From: Burkholderia arboris
Lineage (GTDB): Bacteria > Pseudomonadota > Gammaproteobacteria > Burkholderiales > Burkholderiaceae
Length of the DNA: 64,000 nt
Reading direction: 5' to 3'
Assembly (NCBI RefSeq): GCF_902499125.1
Contig: NZ_CABVPX010000013.1
Location: forward strand, 62,001 to 126,000
Within the stretch, counting starts at the first letter, position 1, and each line of letters starts with the position of its first letter. The translations under genes were made by a program, and so were the position numbers. Below are positions 56,756 through 64,000 of this stretch, piece after piece. The notes under the pieces were generated by a model. It was not told the DNA's origin. It ran no database searches and was given only the letters and a program-made list of their open reading frames with translations.

Positions 56756-57973
56756 TTACGCGGCCACCGTTTCCGGCCGCGTTTTCGCGAACGGCCGGAA
56801 CGTCGTCGCGATCAGGAACGCACCGATGCCGATCGCGAACGAACCGAGGTACAGCCAGCCGTAGCTGCCGAACGTATCGACGATCAGGCCGCCGGCGACC
56901 GGGCCCGTGGCCATCCCGAGGCTGCCGGCCATCGCGCAGCCGCCGATCACGGTGCCCATCATCCGCAGCGGGAAATTCTCGCGCGCGAGCACCGAATACA
57001 GCGGCATCACGCCCGCATAGATGAAGCCGAACAGCGTCGCGACCGCGTAGAACCCGTCGAGCGAGCGCACGAAGTAGTAGCCGAGCGCGCCGAGCGCCTG
57101 TGCGAGCAGCCCGGCCACCAGCATGCGCTTCGCACCGAGGCGGTCGCCGAGAATCCCGAACGCGATCCGGCCGCCCATGCCCGCGAGCCCTTCGACGCTG
57201 TAGATCGACACCGCGACGATCAGCGGGATCCCGCACGTGACTGCGTAGCTGACCGTATGGAAGATCGGGCCCGAGTGCGTCGCGCAGCAGAAGAAATTGG
57301 TCAGCAGCAGGATCGTGAACTGCGGCGAGCGCAGCGCGTCCGAGACCGACATCGCCGCGGGTACGCCTGCAGGCGCAGGCGCCGCGGGCGCGGGAGCATG
57401 ATCGAGCGCGGGCGCCCGCCGCACCAGCAGCGACGCCGGAATCATCACGACGGCCGCCAGCGCGGCAATCAGCAGCATCGACGTGCGCCAGTCGCGCACC
57501 GACACGAGCCACGCGGCGAGCGGCGCCATCGTCATTGGCGCCATCCCCATGCCGGCCGACACCAGCGACACCGCGAGGCTGCGATGCGTGTCGAACCAGC
57601 CCGTCACGCACGCCATCATCGGCGCGAATATCGCGGCCGTCGCACTGCCGACGGCCAGGCCGAAGGTCAGCTGGAACACGAGCAGCGACGGCGCGCGGCT
57701 CGCCAGCGCGAGGCTCGCCGACAGCAGCACCGCGCCCGCGATGACGACCGGCCGCGTGCCGATCCGGTCCGACAGGCTGCCCCACGCCATGCTCGCGAAG
57801 GCCATCGCGATGAAGCCGAGCGTCATCGCGCCGGAAATGCCGGTCATCGACCAGCCCGTGTCGCGCGCAATGGCCCGCAGGAACACGGGCAACGAAAACA
57901 TCGCGCCGATCGCGACGCAGCCCATCAGGCCGCCCGCGGCGACGATCACCCAGCGGTATCGGGAATCCGGCAT
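56756..57973 (-). CDS. MFS transporter
   Basis: A 405-residue transporter with 12 predicted helices. The loop after TM2 reads WGSLSDRIGTRPVVIAGAVL, the MFS A-motif (GxxxDRxGxR), and a related copy occurs after TM8 (GRIAFGILGDRLGAKRMLVA). The opening YRWVIVAAGGLMGCVAIGAM resembles the oxalate/formate-type group of MFS carriers. It is divergent from the HutC-type regulator at 58265, so it may carry a solute linked to that cluster; the direction is unknown. Confidence 0.88.
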   Translation of the reverse strand: MPDSRYRWVIVAAGGLMGCVAIGAMFSLPVFLRAIARDTGWSMTGISGAMTLGFIAMAFASMAWGSLSDRIGTRPVVIAGAVLLSASLALASRAPSLLVFQLTFGLAVGSATAAIFAPMMACVTGWFDTHRSLAVSLVSAGMGMAPMTMAPLAAWLVSVRDWRTSMLLIAALAAVVMIPASLLVRRAPALDHAPAPAAPAPAGVPAAMSVSDALRSPQFTILLLTNFFCCATHSGPIFHTVSYAVTCGIPLIVAVSIYSVEGLAGMGGRIAFGILGDRLGAKRMLVAGLLAQALGALGYYFVRSLDGFYAVATLFGFIYAGVMPLYSVLARENFPLRMMGTVIGGCAMAGSLGMATGPVAGGLIVDTFGSYGWLYLGSFAIGIGAFLIATTFRPFAKTRPETVAA

Positions 57974-58243
57974 GTGACGTCTCCTGGTTCGTTCTTACCG
58001 TCCTCGGCAACCCGGTGCAGGCCACGTGCGCGGCGCGATACCCGGTCGACATGACTACGACGGGCGACGCATCGGGAAATCGACATGCGCGGCGCACGGA
58101 CGCGTGGTTTTCTTCATTGTCGGCGATTCCACGCGGCTCGCAAGGGGCGGATCGTCCGTACGCCCCGCTTTTCCGCAACCGGAAATTCGAAATCAGAAAA
58201 AGTTGGTTGGGGCACGCGATCGCGCTGACTACACTCGCCCCAT

Positions 58244-58257
58244 CTTGTCATAACAAG
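58244..58257. promoter_or_regulatory. HutC-like operator before the GntR gene
   Basis: CTTGT-CATA-ACAAG, a 14-base dyad with perfect 5-bp arms, ends seven bases before the regulator's ATG. It has the same arms as the known HutC site (CTTGT-N4-ACAAG). Probably used for autorepression of the 58.3-64 kb operon and perhaps of the divergent MFS gene. Confidence 0.65.
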
Positions 58258-58264
58258 TTGACCG

Positions 58265-59035
58265 ATGACCCCACCCAACGTCGTGCCGCTGTCGGCGGCC
58301 CCGCTCTACGTGCAGATCAAGGACACGCTGCGCGCGCGCATTCTCGACGGCACCTATGCGCCGCACAGCCGCATGCCGTCCGAGCACGAGCTTTGCGCGA
58401 TGTTCGACGTCAGCCGCATCACGGTGCGTCAGGCGCTCGGCGACCTGCAGAAGGAAGGCCTGCTGTTCAAGCTTCATGGCAAGGGCACGTTCGTGTCGAA
58501 GCCGAAGGCATTCCAGAACGTCACGTCGCTGCAGGGGTTCGCCGAGGCGATGTCGTCGATGGGCTACGAGATCGTCAACCAGCTGCGCAGCCTGCGCACC
58601 GTGAAAGCCGACCGCCATCTGGCCACCAAGCTGAACGTGCCGGAAGGTGCGCCGCTCGTCGAGATCCACCGCGTGCGGCTGCTGAACCGCGAGCCGGTGT
58701 CGCTCGAACAGACCTGGGTGCCCGAGGCGCTCGGCAAGCGGCTCGCCGGCGCCGATCTCGCGACCCGAGACATCTTCCTGATCCTCGAAAACGACTGCGG
58801 CGTCCCGCTCGGCCATGCCGACGTGTCGATCGACGCGATCCTCGCCGACGACGAGATCGTCGACGCGCTGCACGTCGAGGAAAGCAGCCCCGTGCTGCGC
58901 ATCGAGCGCCTCACGCACGACGCGTCGGGTGCACCGATCGACTACGAATACCTCTACTTCCGCGGCGACGCCTTCCAGTACCGGTTGCGCGTCGACCGGC
59001 AGAAGGCGCGCAAACCTGCAAGGAACCCGCGATGA
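58265..59035 (+). CDS. GntR regulator, HutC/UTRA type
   Basis: A 256-residue repressor-type protein. The N-terminal GntR winged helix (MPSEHELCAMFDVSRITVRQ, then LGDLQKEGLLFKLHGKGTFV) is followed by a UTRA effector domain (EIHRVRLLNREPVSLEQTWV to DYEYLYFRGDAFQYRLRV). UTRA domains bind small organic molecules, often the substrate of the genes they control. Its stop overlaps the next ATG by four bases, so it is translationally coupled with the AprA-like flavoprotein. Confidence 0.92.
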   Translation: MTPPNVVPLSAAPLYVQIKDTLRARILDGTYAPHSRMPSEHELCAMFDVSRITVRQALGDLQKEGLLFKLHGKGTFVSKPKAFQNVTSLQGFAEAMSSMGYEIVNQLRSLRTVKADRHLATKLNVPEGAPLVEIHRVRLLNREPVSLEQTWVPEALGKRLAGADLATRDIFLILENDCGVPLGHADVSIDAILADDEIVDALHVEESSPVLRIERLTHDASGAPIDYEYLYFRGDAFQYRLRVDRQKARKPARNPR

Positions 59036-60771
59036 ATACCCATGTGCACGAATACGACATCGTCGTGGTCGGCGGCGGCACGGCCGGCCCGATGGCGGCC
59101 ATCAAGGCGAAGGAGCGCGATCCGTCCTTGCGCGTGCTGCTGCTCGAGAAGGCCAACGTGAAGCGCAGCGGCGCGATCTCGATGGGCATGGACGGCCTGA
59201 ACAATGCGGTGATCCCCGGTCATGCGACGCCCGAGCAGTACACGCGCGAGATCACGATCGCCAACGACGGGATCGTCGACCAGGAAGCCGTGTACGCGTA
59301 TGCGACGCACAGCTTCGCGACGATCGAGCAGCTCGATCGCTGGGGCGTGAAGTTCGAGAAGGACGGCACCGGTGACTACGCGGTCAAGAAGGTCCATCAC
59401 ATGGGCTCGTACGTGCTGCCGATGCCGGAGGGACACGACATCAAGAAGGTGCTGTACCGGCAACTGAAGCGCGCGCGCATCGCGATCACGAACCGGATCG
59501 TCGCGACGCGCGTGCTGACCGACGCGCAGGGCCGCGCGAGCGGCGTGCTCGGCTTCGACTGCCGCACCGCCGAATTTCACGTGATCCGCGCGAAGGCCGT
59601 GATCCTCTGCTGCGGCGCGGCCGGCCGCCTCGGGCTGCCGGCGTCGGGCTACCTGATGGGCACGTACGAGAACCCGACCAACGCGGGCGACGGCTACGCG
59701 ATGGCCTATCACGCGGGCGCGGCACTCGCGAACCTCGAATGCTTCCAGATCAACCCGCTGATCAAGGACTACAACGGCCCCGCGTGCGCGTACGTGACGG
59801 GCCCGCTCGGCGGCTTCACCGCGAACGGCAAGGGCGAGCGCTTCATCGAATGCGATTACTGGAGCGGCCAGATGATGTGGGAGTTCTATCAGGAGCTGCA
59901 GAGCGGCAACGGTCCCGTGTTCCTGAAGCTCGACCACCTCGCGGAAGAAACGATCCGCACCATCGAGCAAATCCTCCATACGAACGAGCGGCCGAGCCGC
60001 GGCCGCTTCCATGCAGGGCGCGGCACCGACTACCGCAGCCAGATGGTCGAGATGCACATCTCCGAGATCGGCTTCTGCAGCGGTCACAGCGCATCGGGCG
60101 TGTACGTGAACGCACGCGCGGAGACGACCGTGCCCGGGCTTTACGCAGCCGGCGACATGGCGGCCGTTCCGCACAACTACATGCTCGGCGCGTTTACGTA
60201 CGGCTGGTTCGCCGGGCAGAACGCGGCCGACTACGTGGCCGGCCGCGAACTCGCACCGGTGGACGACCAGCAGGTCGATGCCGAGCGCACCCGCGCGCTC
60301 GCCCCGCTGCTGCGCGAGCGCGGTCTGGCGCCGGCACAGGTCGAGTACAAGCTGCGCCGCATGGTGAACGACTACCTGCAACCGCCGAAGGTGACGCGCA
60401 AGATGGAAATCGGCCTTCAACGTTTTGACGGAATTATTGAGGATATCGAAGAAATCAAGGCAAACCACCCGCACGAGCTGATGCGCGCGGCCGAAGTGCG
60501 CGCGATCCGCGACTGCGCGGAAATGGCTGCGCGCGCGTCGCTGTTCCGCACCGAGAGCCGTTGGGGGCTGTACCACCATCGCGTCGACTTCCCGCACCGC
60601 AACGATGCCGAATGGTTCTGCCACACCTGGCTGCGCAAGGACGCCGACGGCGCGATGCGCAGCGAGAAACGGCCGGTGGAACCGTACCTCGTGCCGCTCG
60701 CCGACGACGAACGCGGCGCCTATGCGCAACTGCGCATCCGCGAACCGGCCGCGCCCGCGGCCGCCCTTTGA
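59032..60771 (+). CDS. AprA-like FAD oxidoreductase
   Basis: A 579-residue flavoprotein of the fumarate reductase/AprA superfamily. The FAD-binding motif is DIVVVGGGTAGPMAAIKAKE (residues 8-27). The next segment, LLEKANVKRSGAISMGMDG, resembles AprA of dissimilatory APS reductase (ERSGAVAQG) more than succinate dehydrogenase. The C-terminal half has the family YAAGDMAAVPHNYMLGAFT and RTESRWGLYHHRVDFPHRND segments. An AprB-like ferredoxin is ten bases downstream. No membrane anchor is seen. Whether it acts on APS, sulfite or another oxo or organic substrate cannot be told. Confidence 0.85.
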   Translation: MNTHVHEYDIVVVGGGTAGPMAAIKAKERDPSLRVLLLEKANVKRSGAISMGMDGLNNAVIPGHATPEQYTREITIANDGIVDQEAVYAYATHSFATIEQLDRWGVKFEKDGTGDYAVKKVHHMGSYVLPMPEGHDIKKVLYRQLKRARIAITNRIVATRVLTDAQGRASGVLGFDCRTAEFHVIRAKAVILCCGAAGRLGLPASGYLMGTYENPTNAGDGYAMAYHAGAALANLECFQINPLIKDYNGPACAYVTGPLGGFTANGKGERFIECDYWSGQMMWEFYQELQSGNGPVFLKLDHLAEETIRTIEQILHTNERPSRGRFHAGRGTDYRSQMVEMHISEIGFCSGHSASGVYVNARAETTVPGLYAAGDMAAVPHNYMLGAFTYGWFAGQNAADYVAGRELAPVDDQQVDAERTRALAPLLRERGLAPAQVEYKLRRMVNDYLQPPKVTRKMEIGLQRFDGIIEDIEEIKANHPHELMRAAEVRAIRDCAEMAARASLFRTESRWGLYHHRVDFPHRNDAEWFCHTWLRKDADGAMRSEKRPVEPYLVPLADDERGAYAQLRIREPAAPAAAL

Positions 60772-60781
60772 GGAACCTGCC

Positions 60782-61027
60782 ATGCCCCATACCCCGCACG
60801 ACATCTTCCAGCGCAGCAGCGCACCCGTCACGATCGACGAGGCCCTGTGCATCGCCGACAAGGGCTGCACCGTCTGCGTCGACGTGTGCCCGCTCGACCT
60901 GCTCGCGATCGACGTCACCCAGGGCAAGGCCTACATGCAGTTCGACGAATGCTGGTACTGCATGCCGTGCGAGCGCGACTGCCCGACCGGCGCGGTCAAG
61001 GTCGACATCCCTTATCTGCTGCGCTGA
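60782..61027 (+). CDS. AprB-like 2[4Fe-4S] ferredoxin
   Basis: An 81-residue protein with eight cysteines in two cluster motifs: Cys23, 29, 32 and 36 (CIADKGCTVCVDVCP) and Cys57, 60, 63 and 67 (CWYCMPCERDCP). The unusual first spacing (C-x5-C-x2-C-x3-C) and the CWxCxxCxxxCPxGA pattern match AprB, the electron-transfer subunit of APS reductase, though it lacks AprB's C-terminal extension. It is surely the redox partner of the flavoprotein directly upstream. Confidence 0.88.
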   Translation: MPHTPHDIFQRSSAPVTIDEALCIADKGCTVCVDVCPLDLLAIDVTQGKAYMQFDECWYCMPCERDCPTGAVKVDIPYLLR

Positions 61028-61076
61028 CACGGTGCGCGACCTGCGCACCGATCCCCCTCTACCGGACTCACGACAC

Positions 61077-62501
61077 ATGAAAAGAACGCTACGGATGTTC
61101 CGCCTGCTCGCCGCGTCGATCGCGGTCATGGCCACCGGTTTTGCGCATGCGGAGACGATCCGCGTGGCGATCGGCACGCAGGACACGACGATCAACTGCG
61201 CGACCGGCGGCTTGCTGATCCGCGAATTGCACCTGCTCGACAAGTACCTGCCGCGCACCGGCAAGTACCAGGACGTGAAGTACGACGTGCGGTGGAAGGA
61301 TTTCACGTCCGGCGCGCCGCTGACCAACGAGATGGTCGCCGGCAAGCTCGACTTCGGCGCGATGGCCGATTTCCCCGGCGCGCTGAACGGCGCGGCATTC
61401 CGCAAGGCCGGCCGCCGGAGCGTATTCATCACCGTGCTCGACGGCAGCATCGACGGCAGCGGCAACGGGATCGTCGTGCCGGTGAATTCGACGGTACGCG
61501 CGCTGGCCGACCTGAAGGCCAAGACGATCTCGGTACCGTTCGCGTCGACCGCGCACGGCATGCTGCTGCGCGCGATCAAGGCCCAGGGCTGGAACCCCGA
61601 CACCGACGTGAACATCGTCACGCAGGCGCCGGAAGTAGCCGGCAGCGCGCTGAAGGCCAACAAGATCGACGCGCATGCGGACTTCGTGCCGTTCGCCGAC
61701 CTGTTTCCGTACCGCGGCATCGCGCGCAAGATCTACGACGGCGCGCAGACCCATGCGCCGACCTTCCACGGCGCGCTCGTCGACGCGGACTACGCGCAAC
61801 GCTATCCCGAAGTCGTGGTGGCCTATCTGCGCGCCACGATCGAGGCAAACCGCCTGTTCGCGCAGAACCCGGAGAAGTACAGCCTGCTGATCGAGAAAGT
61901 CACCGGTATCGAGGCGCCCGTCGACTACCTGTATCACGGGCCGCTCGGCATCCAGACCCGCGACCTCACCTGGAAGCCCGAATACCGGCAAGCCGTCGCG
62001 ACGGCCATCGATACGCTGAAGCTGCTGAAGAAAACCGACTCGGCGCCCGACCCCGCGACATTCGTCGACGACCGCTATATCCGCGCGGCGTTCAAGGCGT
62101 CCGGGCTCGACTACGACGCCGCGCTGACGCACTACGGCAAGCAGCCGCTGACCGCGAACGATGCGTCGACCGGCAAGCCGATCCGCGATTTCAACGATGT
62201 CGCGCAAGTATGGCTCGCCGGCGACGACGCCGTGCGTCACTACGCGAGCCCCGCGGCCGCCTTCGCCGCGCTCGGGAAGTTCGGCCCGTCCGCGAAGGTC
62301 CGTGCAGTGTTCGTGCACGACCACGCGAGCGGCCTGAAGCTGTTCGCCGACCAGGCGTGGTACGTGAAGGACGCGCACGGCGTGCTGACCGCGTTCCTGC
62401 TGAAGTCGGGCGCCGATGCGTATGCGCAGCAGGTAGCGGGCGCGGTGGTCGACTACGCGGCCGCGAAGGCCGTCACCGCGCCGGCACTCGCCGCGCGCTG
62501 A
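61077..62501 (+). CDS. Substrate-binding protein with fused NosL-like domain
   Basis: Predicted 474-residue exported protein. A signal peptide (MKRTLRMFRLLAASIAVMAT, cleavage after AHA) is followed by a NitT/SsuA/TauA-type binding domain of about 330 residues (VPVNSTVRALADLKAKTISV, LRATIEANRLFAQNPEKYSL). The C-terminal 95 residues (about 375-465) have an unrelated pattern with VRAVFVHDHASGLKLFADQA and WYVKDAHGVLTAFLLKSGAD, which resembles the core of NosL, but lacks its copper-binding Cys-Gly-Met. Permease and ATPase genes follow. The transported molecule is unknown; nitrate, sulfonate and taurine importers are closest relatives. Confidence 0.85.
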   Translation: MKRTLRMFRLLAASIAVMATGFAHAETIRVAIGTQDTTINCATGGLLIRELHLLDKYLPRTGKYQDVKYDVRWKDFTSGAPLTNEMVAGKLDFGAMADFPGALNGAAFRKAGRRSVFITVLDGSIDGSGNGIVVPVNSTVRALADLKAKTISVPFASTAHGMLLRAIKAQGWNPDTDVNIVTQAPEVAGSALKANKIDAHADFVPFADLFPYRGIARKIYDGAQTHAPTFHGALVDADYAQRYPEVVVAYLRATIEANRLFAQNPEKYSLLIEKVTGIEAPVDYLYHGPLGIQTRDLTWKPEYRQAVATAIDTLKLLKKTDSAPDPATFVDDRYIRAAFKASGLDYDAALTHYGKQPLTANDASTGKPIRDFNDVAQVWLAGDDAVRHYASPAAAFAALGKFGPSAKVRAVFVHDHASGLKLFADQAWYVKDAHGVLTAFLLKSGADAYAQQVAGAVVDYAAAKAVTAPALAAR

Positions 62502-62548
62502 ACGCCGCGCGCGCCCCTTCTCTCCATTCGTCGACACGGGACCTCCGC

Positions 62549-63424
62549 ATGGCCGCCACTCTCGAACTCGTCAAACGCCGTTTCACCGCGGCACCGCGTA
62601 CCGGCGACGCGCGCCTGCCGCACAGCGCCGCGCGCCGCCATTCGACGCCCATGCGCCGCCGCGCATGGCGGATCGCGTCGCTCGCCGCGTGCATCGCGCT
62701 GTGGCAGGCGGCCGTCCACTGGCGGCTGTCGCTCGGCATCGTCACGTTCGCGAACGTGCCCGCGCCGGCCGACGTCGGCCCCGCGCTGGCATCGTTCCTG
62801 CAATCGCCGAAGCTGCCGATGCACCTGTTCGCGAGCGTCACGCGCGTGCTGGCCGGCTTCGTCGCCGCGGCGGTCGCGGGTATCGGCCTCGGGCTCGCGA
62901 TCGGCCGCTATCGCCTGCTCGAAGACGCGCTGCTGCCGCCGCTCGAGATGCTGCGGCCGATTCCGGCCGTCGCGTGGATTCCGCTCGCGATCCTGATGTT
63001 TCCGTCGTCCGAGCTGAGCATGATGTTCATCACGTTCGTCGGCGCGCTGTTCCCGATCCTGCTCAATACCGTGCATGGCGCCGAAGCCGTCGACCCGCGG
63101 CTCGTCGCGACCGCGCGCAGCCTCGGCACGCGCGGCATCGCGCTGTATGCGGAAGTGATCCTGCCCGGCGCCGCGCCGTCGATCTTCACGGGCCTGTCGA
63201 TCGGAATGGGCACCGCATGGTTCTGCCTCGTCACGGCTGAGATGATCGCGGGCCAGTACGGCATCGGTTACTTCACGTGGGAGTCCTATACGTTGCAGAA
63301 CTACCCGGACATCGTGGTCGGCATGGCGCTGATCGGCCTGCTCGGGATGGGCAGCAGCCTGCTCGTCAAGCGCATCGGCACCGCGCTCACGCCGTGGTAC
63401 GCCCCGCGCGGAGGCCGGCAATGA
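62549..63424 (+). CDS. ABC transporter permease (SsuC/TauC type)
   Basis: Inner-membrane subunit of the importer, 291 residues with about six helices. The cytoplasmic EAA loop is recognisable as AEAVDPRLVATARSLGTRGI, contacting the ATPase. The MLRPIPAVAWIPLAIL segment is typical of nitrate/sulfonate/taurine importers. The N-terminus is long and basic; a later ATG at 62651 is possible. The stop codon overlaps the start of the ATPase gene by four bases. Confidence 0.9.
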   Translation: MAATLELVKRRFTAAPRTGDARLPHSAARRHSTPMRRRAWRIASLAACIALWQAAVHWRLSLGIVTFANVPAPADVGPALASFLQSPKLPMHLFASVTRVLAGFVAAAVAGIGLGLAIGRYRLLEDALLPPLEMLRPIPAVAWIPLAILMFPSSELSMMFITFVGALFPILLNTVHGAEAVDPRLVATARSLGTRGIALYAEVILPGAAPSIFTGLSIGMGTAWFCLVTAEMIAGQYGIGYFTWESYTLQNYPDIVVGMALIGLLGMGSSLLVKRIGTALTPWYAPRGGRQ

Positions 63425-64000
63425 GCGCAACAGGCGTTGCACCGCCCGCATCGGGCCGCGTCGGCGTGCGTGCGCTGACGATCGAGCTGGGGCCGCCGCA
63501 TGCGCGCTTCGCGGCGCTCGACGCACTCGACGTCGACATCGCGCCCGGCGAATTCGTCTGCGTGCTCGGCCCGTCGGGCTGCGGAAAATCGACGCTGCTC
63601 GGCGCACTCGCCGGCCACGTCGCGGCCACGCAGGGCGAGATCGTCGTCGATGGCGAGACCGTCGATCGCCCGCATCCCGATCGCGGGCTCGTGTTCCAGC
63701 AGCACACGCTGTTTCCGTGGAAGCGCGTGATCGACAACGTCGCGTTCGGCCTGAAGATGAAGGGCGTGCCGGCGCGCGAGCGCCGCCGCGAAGCCGCCGC
63801 GCTGCTCGAACTCGTCGGGCTCGGCGAGTTCGGCGCGCACTACCCCGCGCAGTTGTCCGGCGGCATGCAGCAGCGCGTCGAGATCGCCCGCGTACTGATC
63901 AACCGTCCGCGCGTGCTGCTGATGGACGAACCGTTCGGCGCGCTCGACGCGCAGACGCGCCGGATGATGCAGACGCTGTTGCTCGACATCTGGTCGCGGA
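63421..64000 (+). CDS. ABC transporter ATPase (3' end outside window)
   Basis: Nucleotide-binding subunit of the importer; 193 codons are visible. Walker A is LGPSGCGKSTLL, the Q-loop VFQQHTLFPW, the signature LSGGMQQRVEIARVLI, and Walker B LLMDEPFGALDAQTR, all intact. It resembles SsuB/TauB/NrtD. The ATG at 63421 overlaps the permease stop (ATGA). Genes beyond it in this operon are not visible. Confidence 0.92.
   Translation, partial: MSATGVAPPASGRVGVRALTIELGPPHARFAALDALDVDIAPGEFVCVLGPSGCGKSTLLGALAGHVAATQGEIVVDGETVDRPHPDRGLVFQQHTLFPWKRVIDNVAFGLKMKGVPARERRREAAALLELVGLGEFGAHYPAQLSGGMQQRVEIARVLINRPRVLLMDEPFGALDAQTRRMMQTLLLDIWSR

Noticed and set aside
58954-60927. A 657-codon minus-strand frame opposite the AprA-like gene.
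   Set aside because: Shadow frame; the flavoprotein has intact FAD and family motifs.

Overview
The window looks like part of the main chromosome of a Burkholderia species, most likely of the B. cepacia complex. This rests on the very high GC content with strong third-position GC, the tig-clpP-clpX-lon order, the ompR-envZ and ahpC-ahpD pairs, the Burkholderia-type porin, and the mix of housekeeping and soil-type catabolic genes. The species call is inference. I see no insertion sequence, prophage, CRISPR array or rRNA. One tRNA gene (Leu, UAG) is present. The window cuts lon at its left edge and an ABC-transporter ATPase at its right edge.

Layout. 1-6.1 kb: protein quality control on the minus strand (tig, clpP, clpX, lon), with a terminator between tig and clpP and a possible heat-shock promoter before lon. 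6.5-14.6 kb: glycerate kinase, a MarR regulator, a ketopantoate reductase-like enzyme, a LuxR-type regulator, and a divergent run of porin, MFS transporter and HDAC-like amidohydrolase. 14.7-19.6 kb: small exported proteins, tRNA-Leu, a divergent squalene/phytoene synthase-fold protein and a DUF1501/DUF1800 pair. 19.8-24.7 kb: ompR-envZ, ahpC-ahpD, ispD-ispF. 24.8-31.2 kb: mfd, an ArgE-type deacylase, a threonine/serine dehydratase and a DUF3574 lipoprotein. 31.3-38.9 kb: PBP1a, PspA with a TPR membrane protein, mscL, a hypothetical gene, a hydroxyacid dehydrogenase and dodecin.

39-54 kb is a purine catabolism region. It encodes an 8-oxoguanine deaminase-like enzyme, then UraH and PuuD on the plus strand, and a minus-strand group with an FCD-type GntR regulator, an NCS1 permease, a hydantoin/allantoin racemase, PuuE, UraD, allantoicase and AllA. 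Together these cover every step from urate to glyoxylate plus urea. A block of unrelated genes (ACT protein, three LysR regulators counting the one at 39 kb, class IV aminotransferase, Rid protein) lies inside this region. The glycerate kinase near 7 kb could feed glyoxylate carbon onward if glyoxylate carboligase is encoded elsewhere.

54.4-58 kb: ldcA, tadA, a DUF1992 gene and an MFS transporter. 58.2-64 kb is the most unusual part. A HutC/UTRA-type GntR regulator with a near-perfect operator just before its start codon is translationally coupled to an AprA-like flavoprotein. An AprB-like two-cluster ferredoxin, a substrate-binding protein with what looks like a fused NosL-like domain, and a permease and ATPase of the nitrate/sulfonate/taurine importer class follow. 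No ATP sulfurylase or Qmo genes are visible, so this is probably not classical APS reduction; the substrate is unknown and this is my best candidate for an undescribed system.
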